From: DAOTWP01 sp034435675
GTDB lineage: Bacteria > Chloroflexota > Anaerolineae > Aggregatilineales > Phototrophicaceae
Direction of reading: 5' to 3'
DNA length: 54,068 bases
Assembly: GCA_034435675.1 (NCBI GenBank)
Contig: DAOTWP010000190.1
Coordinates: forward strand, 1 to 54,068
The notes under the pieces are model-generated. The model did no database searches. It had not been told where the DNA came from and saw only the letters and a list, made by a program, of their open reading frames with translations. Below, piece by piece: positions 8,319 through 16,107 of the stretch (positions are counted from its first letter, which is position 1; each line of letters starts with the position of its first letter). Both the position numbers and the translations under genes were made by a program.

Positions 8319-10682
8319 ATGAATCTATGCCTACCTGCTATTTCCTCTGCCGGACACGCCGCCACCGTCCTGACGATTCTCTATGTGGTCAGCCCGCAGG
8401 GGGCAAGCTTCAGCAGCCTGACCCGCGCGGCAGACCGCGGTGCCGCTATGGGTCTATTGACCGTACTGATCGGTCTCTGGTGGGCGGTCCGGGCGGTGCG
8501 CGGATGGCGCTGGCATGCCACAACGCTGGACTGGCTGCTGCCGCTGTGCGCCGGGGCAATCGCCCTGTCTATCGCGGCGAACCCCGACACGGCACGCCGC
8601 AGCCTGATTGCCATGTGGTATCTGAGCGTTTACCTGCTGGTCTGGTATGCGCTGCACGATTTGCTGGCAAATCAAGTCTTCACCCGCGATTTGCTGGTTG
8701 ATGGGCTGCTGCTGGCAGGCGGACTTGTACTGCTGCATGGCGCTCAGCAGATTGTCGTGTGGGCACAAACCACGCTTCCCCTCATGCTCAACGGCAGCGT
8801 GCGTCCTGATTTTCCGCGGGTCCCCGGCACACTGGATAACAGCAACGCACTGGGTACATTCCTGCTGGTACTGCTGCCGCTGGCGGCACTACGGGTTATC
8901 AAGCCCCGCTTTCGTGGCGAACGTCTGCTGATGCTGGTTTATACGGTGGGCGCTGCCCTGCTGCTGTTGAGTACCTTTTCGCGCGGGGCGTGGCTGGGCG
9001 CTGCTGCCGCCACACTGCTGCCGGTGCTGATGCTGATATTTGACGGGCGCGCAGGGGGATTAACGCGATTGCGCAACTGGTGGGATCGGAATTCCCGCCA
9101 CCGCCAGCAGATGCTCAAAGTTAGCGGTCTGGCACTGGCTGTTGCGCTGGTGCTGGTGGGGGTCTTCTTTCTGTCAACATTCCAGATTGGCGGGCGCACA
9201 GTGGATATGCGCACAAGTCTCTGGGAAGACGCCCTGCATGTGTTCGCCGCACAGCCGATTACCGGCGGGGGCTTGTTCACGTTTGGTGCCCATTTGATGC
9301 AGCGCCAGTCCATTCCACCGGTGCTGCCGCACAGCCACACGCACAGCTTGCCGCTGCTGGTGCTGGCGGAGTTAGGACTTGTCGGCGCGGGGGTGTTTGG
9401 CATCACTGGCGGAGTGTGCCTGCGTGCCCTGTGGCTCAACTGGCGGCAGGCGGACAAAAAACAGCGTCCCCTGCTGCTGGCAGTCGCGGCAGCGCTGACA
9501 GGCTATGCTGTGCATCATCTGTTGGACACGACCTGCATGTCCCCCGCCATCGCGCTGTGTGGTGTGCTGCTGCTGGTGCTCGCCTGCGCGCCGCCCGCAC
9601 CGCCAGCGGCGAACAACTGGTGGAACGGCGGGGTACTGCGTGGGGGCATCACGGTACTGAGTTTGGGGGTTGTCCTCAGCGGTGTGTGGTCTACGGCGCT
9701 GTATGCACAGTATTCGGCAGTGCTGAACACAGCAGCGGACAATCAGGACTATGCAGCAGGCGCGGCGGCATTGCAGTCAGTTATTGACGCAGACCCCGGC
9801 ATGGATGTGTATCTGCTGGAACAGGCGTACCTGTATGGCCTCGCGGCGGGTGGCAGTGGCGCATCAGCGGCGCAGTCTTTGCTGCTGGCAGTTGAGGGCT
9901 ATGAGCGCTTGCTGCGGCAGTTTCCCTATCATGCGATTTCGTGGGCGAATCTGAGCGCTCTTTACTGGCAGCAGGGCGAAAGCGAACAGGCGTATACGGC
10001 GATGCAGCAGGCGCACCAACTGGCACCACTGAACTGGCAGTTCACGCTGCTGTTGGGCGGCTATGCCGAAGCGCTGGGGGATGTGGCGAGCGCGACAAAC
10101 CTGTACGCAGGGATTCACGTCACAGATGTGGGTTTGTACCCGTTGTGGCAGGAAACATCCTTACGTCGAGATGTCGCCGCCAGCATTCCCCGCAGTTCTT
10201 TGGGCGAAACCCTGTTTTTGCTGCTGGATGGGCAGGTTGACGCGGCACGGCAGGTGTGGGTAATGAACGATCTCGCACAGGAGAACACGAGCAGCTATCA
10301 GGTGGTGGGGGCACTGCTGGCACTGGCAGACGGTGACCAGGAAGCAGCGCTGCACTTGCTCGAAGTTGCCGAAAGCAGCGCCTACAACCCGCAGACAAGG
10401 GCGTGGGCAGCGCTCGGCAGGGCGCGTTACGCACTGGCGGCAGGCGATAGGCAAAGCGCCGCAACCGCCATTGCCGCAGCACAGAATGAACTCCGGTTTG
10501 ATCCGTGGGTTTCCGAAGACGCTTACAGTGCACTTTATCCTCCGATTCATTATCTGCGCGGTGGCTATGCGCGGTTGTACCTGCCGCAGCTCAATTACCC
10601 GTTCATTGACCCACTGCTGGCGGCTTTGCTCGATAATACAATCAGGCAGACCGGTGAAACACCGGATAATCCGATGAGGTGA
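8319..10682 (+). CDS. O-antigen ligase/polymerase-like membrane protein with TPR-type tail (2)
   Basis: 787 residues with the same layout as the preceding gene. Residues 1-440 hold many membrane helices. The family motif is FSRGAW (220-225), and the conserved loop has LWEDAL (301-306), PITGGGLFTFG (313-323) and PHSHTHSLPLL (337-347; histidines 338, 340 and 342). About 340 soluble residues with TPR-like repeats follow (AWANLSALYWQQGESEQAY region). It begins 14 nt after the previous stop. Sequence identity to the neighbour looks low outside the motifs, so this is a paralogue or functional partner (one polymerase, one ligase) rather than a recent duplication. Confidence 0.8.
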   Translation: MNLCLPAISSAGHAATVLTILYVVSPQGASFSSLTRAADRGAAMGLLTVLIGLWWAVRAVRGWRWHATTLDWLLPLCAGAIALSIAANPDTARRSLIAMWYLSVYLLVWYALHDLLANQVFTRDLLVDGLLLAGGLVLLHGAQQIVVWAQTTLPLMLNGSVRPDFPRVPGTLDNSNALGTFLLVLLPLAALRVIKPRFRGERLLMLVYTVGAALLLLSTFSRGAWLGAAAATLLPVLMLIFDGRAGGLTRLRNWWDRNSRHRQQMLKVSGLALAVALVLVGVFFLSTFQIGGRTVDMRTSLWEDALHVFAAQPITGGGLFTFGAHLMQRQSIPPVLPHSHTHSLPLLVLAELGLVGAGVFGITGGVCLRALWLNWRQADKKQRPLLLAVAAALTGYAVHHLLDTTCMSPAIALCGVLLLVLACAPPAPPAANNWWNGGVLRGGITVLSLGVVLSGVWSTALYAQYSAVLNTAADNQDYAAGAAALQSVIDADPGMDVYLLEQAYLYGLAAGGSGASAAQSLLLAVEGYERLLRQFPYHAISWANLSALYWQQGESEQAYTAMQQAHQLAPLNWQFTLLLGGYAEALGDVASATNLYAGIHVTDVGLYPLWQETSLRRDVAASIPRSSLGETLFLLLDGQVDAARQVWVMNDLAQENTSSYQVVGALLALADGDQEAALHLLEVAESSAYNPQTRAWAALGRARYALAAGDRQSAATAIAAAQNELRFDPWVSEDAYSALYPPIHYLRGGYARLYLPQLNYPFIDPLLAALLDNTIRQTGETPDNPMR

Positions 10683-10688
10683 CCGACT

Positions 10689-12140
10689 ATGCTGCGACAT
10701 TTGACCACTGAACGCTTGATGCTGATAATCCTGTTTGTGATGGTCTTCGCCCTCGCCACCCGCGTCCCTGTGGATACCGATACCTGGTGGCACCTGCGCA
10801 GTGCGGAACACACACTGATGCAAGGGATGATCTACGCTGATCCATTTTCATTCAGCCGTGCAGGTGACCCCTGGATCAATCATAGTTGGGGCGCGCAGAT
10901 TATCATGTATGGCTTCTGGCGCCTGTTGGAGAATGGCGGGCTGGCGCTGTATACCTCGCTGCTGGCAACCGCCGGGATGGCACTGGTGTTTCGGATGTGC
11001 AGCGGCAACACCTATGTGCGCGCCTTCGCGGTGATCATGGGCGCGGCTACGGCAGCGATTTTCTGGTCAGCGCGCCCGCAGATGATGTCCTTCTTCTTCA
11101 GTACCCTGCTGTTATATCTGCTGTTTCTGGTGAAATATCGCCGGCATGATTATCTATGGTTCATTCCACTGATGCTGCTGGTCTGGGGCAATATGCACGC
11201 GGGTTTCTCTATCGGGTTCATTCTGCTTGGCGGCTTCATCGCCGGGGAAATTCTCAATAATCTGTTTCGTGCCGGCGCCGCCGATGTCGTTCCCTGGCGT
11301 ACCCTTGGCAAGCTGATGCTGATCGGCGTCATTTCTGCAGTGGCGCTGGTGGTCAATCCTTACGGTTTTGCTATGCTGGGCGTGCCGTTTGAGACGATCA
11401 ACATTGGCACACTGGGAGATTTTATTCAGGAATGGCTGCCGCCCGATTTCCATGAACGCAATGTGCTGCCATTCGTGGCGCTGCTGTTGGGCACTTTCGG
11501 GGTGCTGGGAGCCAGCAGCAAACGTTTGGACTGGACCGATTTTGTGCTGTTTTGTGGCACTGCTCTGATGGCATTTCTGGCAGCGCGCAATATCGCGGTC
11601 TTCGCGGTGGTAGCAGTCCCGGTGTTCACGCGCCATCTTGACGTCCTGCTAACCGAGCGCGGTTGGGTGCTAACACCGATTAAGGTCGCAAAACCGGGGA
11701 TGGCACGGTTGAATCTGGCACTGCTGCTTTTGATTGTTCTGGGAGCGACTGCCAGCATTTTTTCGACACTCAGTCCGCAGAATATCGCCGCAGAACAGGG
11801 GGAGCGACTGCCAGTGGCGGCAGTGCAGTATCTGCGCGAGCATCCGCATGCAGGCAATCTGTTCAACAGCTACAATTGGGGGGGGTATCTGATGTTTGCG
11901 CTGCCGGACACGCCGGTGTTTGTGGATGGACGCACAGACCTCTATCGCGACGAGTTCCTGACGAGGTATCTGCTGACGACGACGGCGCGCGGAGACTGGC
12001 GCGGGGTGTTGGATCAGTATGCGATTGGCTGTGTGTTCGTGGAAGCGGGCAGCGGGCTGGCGGCGGCGTTGCGCAGCGAACCGGGCTGGCAGCTTGCCTA
12101 TGAGGATGAAGCTGCCGTCATTTTTGTGCGAACCCTATGA
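10689..12140 (+). CDS. Multi-membrane protein, GT-C-like
   Basis: 483 residues. An N-terminal membrane helix is followed by an acidic, aromatic loop (VDTDTWWHLRSAE), then about ten helices and a C-terminal soluble part of about 110 residues (VFVDGRTDLYRDEF). The DxDxWWHLR loop after the first helix is like the catalytic first loop of GT-C proteins, but I do not recognise a named family. The ATG at 10689 is preceded by GAGGTG at 8 nt. The next gene overlaps it by 4 nt (ATGA), which suggests translational coupling. Confidence 0.6.
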   Translation: MLRHLTTERLMLIILFVMVFALATRVPVDTDTWWHLRSAEHTLMQGMIYADPFSFSRAGDPWINHSWGAQIIMYGFWRLLENGGLALYTSLLATAGMALVFRMCSGNTYVRAFAVIMGAATAAIFWSARPQMMSFFFSTLLLYLLFLVKYRRHDYLWFIPLMLLVWGNMHAGFSIGFILLGGFIAGEILNNLFRAGAADVVPWRTLGKLMLIGVISAVALVVNPYGFAMLGVPFETINIGTLGDFIQEWLPPDFHERNVLPFVALLLGTFGVLGASSKRLDWTDFVLFCGTALMAFLAARNIAVFAVVAVPVFTRHLDVLLTERGWVLTPIKVAKPGMARLNLALLLLIVLGATASIFSTLSPQNIAAEQGERLPVAAVQYLREHPHAGNLFNSYNWGGYLMFALPDTPVFVDGRTDLYRDEFLTRYLLTTTARGDWRGVLDQYAIGCVFVEAGSGLAAALRSEPGWQLAYEDEAAVIFVRTL

Positions 12141-13762
12141 GTGAAACAGGCATGTTCCACACCAGCAAAGCTTCACGTGGCGGTAGCATCTTCGCATTGG
12201 TTGCCGTGCTGTTCGCGGTTGCCAGTACGCGCTGGCTGGTGCAAGCACCCAACTTCACCGACGCCTACTACCACTACAACGCGGCACAACGGCTTGTAGC
12301 TGGCTATGGTCTGACCGACCCGTACCTGTGGATGTATATTGGTGCACCGGAAACGCTGAGTGCAGGCGAAAGCGTCCCTTCGCATACGTACTGGATGCCC
12401 TTCACTTCGCTCAGCGCAGCAGCGGGCATGTGGCTGCTGAATGCGCCCGGTGTTTACTGGGCGGCGCAACTGCCCTTCACCCTGATGTACGCACTGACCG
12501 CAGGTGTTGGCTACTTCCTGGGTATAAAACTGGGCGGCACAGCACGGCATGGCTGGACCGCCGGGCTGCTCACCCTGTTCAGCGGATTCTTCCTGCGCTG
12601 GTGGGGCACTATTGACACTTTCGCCCCGTATGCGCTGTTTGGCAGTCTGTGTCTGCTCGCTATCGGGCTGGGACTGGAACGCGGCAGCACACGGTGGTTT
12701 GTGGCAGCGGGGGTTCTGGGGGCGCTGTGCCACCTGACTCGCGCTGATGGGCTGCTTATGCTGCTGGTGGGCTGGGCAGTGGTGCTGTGGCTGAACCGCT
12801 GGAGCAAACACATCACGCCCCCGACAATGCGCCAGCGTGTCATCTGGATCGGCGCTATGACGTTCAGCTACCTGCTGGTGATGCTGCCCTGGTTCGTGCG
12901 CAGCGTCATCGTCACCGGGTCACCGCTGCCGCTGGGCGGAACGCAGACGATCTGGTTCACGGAATACAACGATCTCTTCAGCTTTCCGCCTGATGCCAGC
13001 CCTCAGTCTTTCTTCGCACAAGGGCTGAGTATGCTGTTTGAGTCGCGCTGGACTGCCCTGACGAGCAATGTAGGGACACTGCTGGCGGTCGAGGGTATGA
13101 TCTTTGTCACGCCGTTGATGTTCATCGGTCTGTGGATGCTGCGCCGCCAACCTTTCGTGCGCGGCTTCTGGCTGTATGCGCTGGGTGTGCATCTGGTGAT
13201 GACGCTGGTTTTCCCGTTCCCTGGTTACAGGGGCGGGCTGTTTCACTCGTCGGCGGCGCTGCTGCCCTGGTGGATGGCGCTGGGGACAGTTGGGCTGGAT
13301 CGCGCGGTGGACCGGGTTGCGCGGAAGCTGCCGCACTGGAATCCACCCGCCGCCAAACAACGTTTCTCGGCGTTGATGATTCTGGTTGCGCTGGTCTTTG
13401 GCGCAGCGCTGAGCCTGAACCGCCGGGCGCTTGCCGAAACGCCCACACTCTACCGCTTGCTCAGTGAAACGCTGCCCGACGATGCACGAGTGATGAGCAG
13501 CAACCCGGCGGAACTGTACTATTACACAGGGCTGGCGGGTGTTGTGCTGCCTAATGAAGCGCCGGAAACAATCCTGATTGTGGCCGCACATTATCAGATT
13601 ACGCATGTTCTGGTGCAAAATGTCACGATTGAAGCAGACGGAACAGTAAGCGCTGATGTCCCCACCGGGCTGCTCCCAATTGTTGAAACGCCACCGACGT
13701 ACCTGCAACCGCTGGATTTTGCGTCTGCTACTGCGAGGGTTTATGCGATTATCACCCGCTAA
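12137..13762 (+). CDS. GT39/PMT-like membrane glycosyltransferase
   Basis: 541 residues. The first membrane helix (about 18-35) is followed by NFTDAYYHYNAAQRLVAG, a loop with the acidic and aromatic residues typical of ArnT/PMT-like GT-C enzymes. Ten or more helices follow, including the HLTRADG motif that recurs in such proteins, and then a short C-terminal soluble domain. Enzymes of this type transfer a sugar from a polyprenyl-phosphate donor on the outer face of the membrane; donor and acceptor are unknown. The start overlaps the previous stop (ATGA), and the next gene begins inside its 3' end. Confidence 0.68.
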   Translation: MSETGMFHTSKASRGGSIFALVAVLFAVASTRWLVQAPNFTDAYYHYNAAQRLVAGYGLTDPYLWMYIGAPETLSAGESVPSHTYWMPFTSLSAAAGMWLLNAPGVYWAAQLPFTLMYALTAGVGYFLGIKLGGTARHGWTAGLLTLFSGFFLRWWGTIDTFAPYALFGSLCLLAIGLGLERGSTRWFVAAGVLGALCHLTRADGLLMLLVGWAVVLWLNRWSKHITPPTMRQRVIWIGAMTFSYLLVMLPWFVRSVIVTGSPLPLGGTQTIWFTEYNDLFSFPPDASPQSFFAQGLSMLFESRWTALTSNVGTLLAVEGMIFVTPLMFIGLWMLRRQPFVRGFWLYALGVHLVMTLVFPFPGYRGGLFHSSAALLPWWMALGTVGLDRAVDRVARKLPHWNPPAAKQRFSALMILVALVFGAALSLNRRALAETPTLYRLLSETLPDDARVMSSNPAELYYYTGLAGVVLPNEAPETILIVAAHYQITHVLVQNVTIEADGTVSADVPTGLLPIVETPPTYLQPLDFASATARVYAIITR

Positions 13763-15299
13763 ATGGTTCAGAGCATATGACGGTTTGCTGCTGCTGGCAG
13801 CGGCGGCGGGGGTACTGGTTTATGTTGCGGCAAGCGGCGGTTGGGGCTTCCCGCTGGATGACAGTTGGATTCATCAAACCTACGGGCGTAACCTGGGCGA
13901 GCGCGGAGAATGGGCATTCATATCTGGCACCCCGAGTGCCGCATCCACCGCGCCCTTTTACACAGTGCTGCTGGCAGCCGGTTACGCGCTGCGCATCCCT
14001 TACGGCATCTGGACGCATCTGCTAGGGGTGCTGGCGCTGGCGGCGACAGGGATGCTCGGCGCGCGGCTGGCGGAACGGCTCGCGCCGGAACAACGGTGGG
14101 CAGGGATCAGCGCCGGGCTGGCGGCTGTGTTGTCGTGGCATTTATTATGGGCAGCCGCGTCGGGCATGGAGACAATGCTCTTTGGGGCATTCACGCTGGC
14201 GTTAATTGCGCTGGGCTGGCGCGAACTGGATGCGCCACCTGCAACAATGCTGCTGCCGGTTATACTGCGCGGGGTATTTTTCGGGGTGCTGGCAGCGCTC
14301 ACCACACTTACGCGCCCAGAGGGCATTCTGCTGGCGGGCATCATCGGACTGGCAATGCTCATCGCGCGACCACAAGGAAGCTGGCGTGCTGTTGTGGGCT
14401 GGGGAAGCGGCGCGGCGGCAGGATTCCTGCTGCTGATCAGCCCGTATCTGATTATCAACCTGCAAATCACGGGGGGACTGCTGCCCAACACATCAGCAGC
14501 AAAGCAGGCAGAATACGCGCCGCTGCTGCTGCAAAGCTATCCGGAGCGGCTTCTGGATCTGCTGCTGCCGCTGCTGCCGGGTGCGCTGGTGGTGCTGCTG
14601 CCGGGTATTGTTCGTGTCGCTGTTCAACAGGTTCGCCAGTGGCGCGCACCACGCACACTGCTGCTGGCTATCCCAACACTGTGGGCAGTGGCATTGATCG
14701 GCTTATATGCTGCACGGTTGCCCGCCGCCTACCAGCATGGGCGCTACATAATGCCTGCGCTGCCCGCACTAATCGTTATAGGTACCGCAGGCACGCTGCA
14801 ACTGCTCACAACAGGGCGGGCGAGTCTGTTGGGTCGTGTGCTGACACGCTCACTGGCGCTGTGTGCGCTGCTGCTAACACTGTGGTTCGCGGTGTTGACG
14901 GGTCCGGGAGTTTATGCGCGGGATGTGCGCATCATCAATGAGGAGATGGTCGCTGCCGCGCAGTGGATTAACGCCCATCTGGACAACCCGGACGCGCTGC
15001 TGGCACTGCATGACATCGGCGCCGTGGGTTACTTTGCCTCGCGTCCGATTGTTGACCTTGCCGGGCTGGTTACGCCGGAAGTGATCCCGTTGTTTCATCA
15101 ACCTGATGCTCTCTGGCAATTCCTGCGGGAGCGCAACGCGCAGTACCTGTTGGCGTTCCCTGACCAGATTCCTGGGCAAAACCCTGACGATCCGCGCCTG
15201 TGTCCCCTGTTCACAACCGAAGGCACAGCCTCACTGCAAGCCGGTGGCGGCAACATGACTGTGTATGCGCTGGCATGGGATGGAAATTGCCCGCCTTGA
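13743..15299 (+). CDS. GT39/PMT-like membrane glycosyltransferase
   Basis: 518 residues from the ATG at 13743. This start is chosen because GAGGG lies just upstream and the protein then opens directly into its first membrane helix. A longer reading from 13656 would add 29 residues that overlap the previous gene and look non-native. The first loop after helix 1 has GFPLDDSWIHQTYGRNL, with the Asp-Asp pair typical of GT-C glycosyltransferases. Next come ISGTPSAASTAPFY and TLTRPEG, and late in the protein YQHGRYIMPALPAL. A soluble tail of about 120 residues ends the protein. It is the last gene of the glycan cassette and overlaps the previous one by 20 nt. Confidence 0.68.
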   Translation: MRLSPAKWFRAYDGLLLLAAAAGVLVYVAASGGWGFPLDDSWIHQTYGRNLGERGEWAFISGTPSAASTAPFYTVLLAAGYALRIPYGIWTHLLGVLALAATGMLGARLAERLAPEQRWAGISAGLAAVLSWHLLWAAASGMETMLFGAFTLALIALGWRELDAPPATMLLPVILRGVFFGVLAALTTLTRPEGILLAGIIGLAMLIARPQGSWRAVVGWGSGAAAGFLLLISPYLIINLQITGGLLPNTSAAKQAEYAPLLLQSYPERLLDLLLPLLPGALVVLLPGIVRVAVQQVRQWRAPRTLLLAIPTLWAVALIGLYAARLPAAYQHGRYIMPALPALIVIGTAGTLQLLTTGRASLLGRVLTRSLALCALLLTLWFAVLTGPGVYARDVRIINEEMVAAAQWINAHLDNPDALLALHDIGAVGYFASRPIVDLAGLVTPEVIPLFHQPDALWQFLRERNAQYLLAFPDQIPGQNPDDPRLCPLFTTEGTASLQAGGGNMTVYALAWDGNCPP

Positions 15300-15332
15300 A
15301 ACAGGCAAGTCCCAGGCAAATAAACCCGGCTG

Positions 15333-15362
15333 TTGCATGAAAAAAACATGAAACGTTACAAT
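15333..15362 (+). promoter_or_regulatory. Promoter giving a probable leaderless mRNA
   Basis: TTGCAT (15333-15338), 18 nt, TACAAT (15357-15362). The ATG of the next gene is at 15370, only 7 nt after the -10, so transcription would begin at or next to the start codon. The GAAGG just before the ATG is too close to act as a normal ribosome site. The rest of the 70-nt gap after the glycan cassette holds nothing else that I recognise. Confidence 0.55.
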
Positions 15363-15369
15363 AGAAGGT

Positions 15370-16107
15370 ATGGACGACTTACTAAAGAAACTCAACACCC
15401 TGATCAAGGCAAATCTCAACGATTTGCTTTCGCCCGCGCAGAAAGAAGGGCGCGTGCGGTCTGGTTCCGATTCAACGCCACGAAATATGGATCGAGAAGT
15501 GGCTGCGCTGCGCCAGCAGATTAACCGGGCAGTGGACCAGGAGGAACGCCTGAAAGCACGCGTGCAGACTTTGCTGGCAGAGATTGAACGCTATGACCGG
15601 CAGGCAGATGAACTCGTAAAACGGGGCGAGGAGGAAGATGCGCGCTTCGCCATTATGCAGATGAAACTCAAGCAGCAGCATCTAACGCAGGCGGAGTCCG
15701 ACTTGCGTGAGCACCAGCTAGTCACCGAGGAACTGATCCAGAAAGTGAACATGCTGGAAGCGTTGGTCGCTCAAGCGCGGGCGCAGCAGCACGCAGAAGC
15801 GCCTGCGCCTGCAAGTGCTGATGCCAGCACCAGCGACGCTGAGCCAGCAAACCCACAGAGCGAGTCTGTTGCCGGGCGTATCCTGAAAGACACACGCGAA
15901 ACTATTGACCGCATGGGAGAGCTACTCAACAAGATGGTGACAGGTGGACAAGGTGAACCATCTGACACCAGCCAACCGGCAGCAGCAGCGCAAACCGCCG
16001 CCGCCCCCGAAACACCACCTGACAGCGGAATTGATGATGACCTTGCACGCAGATTACAACGTTTGAGTAAACCAACGGCGACACATGGGGACGAGAACAC
16101 GCAATAA
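15370..16107 (+). CDS. PspA/IM30-like coiled-coil protein
   Basis: 245 residues. The N-terminus (MDDLLKKLNTLIKANLNDLL) matches the amphipathic opening of the PspA/IM30 family. A long charged coiled coil follows (about 40-145). The rest is low-complexity, rich in Ala, Pro and Glu, with a short helical patch (ILKDTRETIDRMGELLNKM). It is more divergent than typical PspA, and the C-terminal third does not match the family. PspA proteins bind stressed membranes. The neighbouring kinase gene starts inside its 3' end (23-nt overlap), suggesting coupled translation and possibly a shared envelope-stress role. Confidence 0.62.
   Translation: MDDLLKKLNTLIKANLNDLLSPAQKEGRVRSGSDSTPRNMDREVAALRQQINRAVDQEERLKARVQTLLAEIERYDRQADELVKRGEEEDARFAIMQMKLKQQHLTQAESDLREHQLVTEELIQKVNMLEALVAQARAQQHAEAPAPASADASTSDAEPANPQSESVAGRILKDTRETIDRMGELLNKMVTGGQGEPSDTSQPAAAAQTAAAPETPPDSGIDDDLARRLQRLSKPTATHGDENTQ

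Noticed and set aside
13910..14941. A 343-codon ORF in another frame of the last glycosyltransferase gene
   Set aside because: It is Ala/Gly/His-rich without structure, while the main frame gives a clear membrane protein with GT-C motifs.
5857..15299. Frequent CTGCTG and GCTGCTG strings that look like microsatellites
   Set aside because: They fall in frame as Leu-Leu codons of membrane helices and are not tandem repeat arrays.
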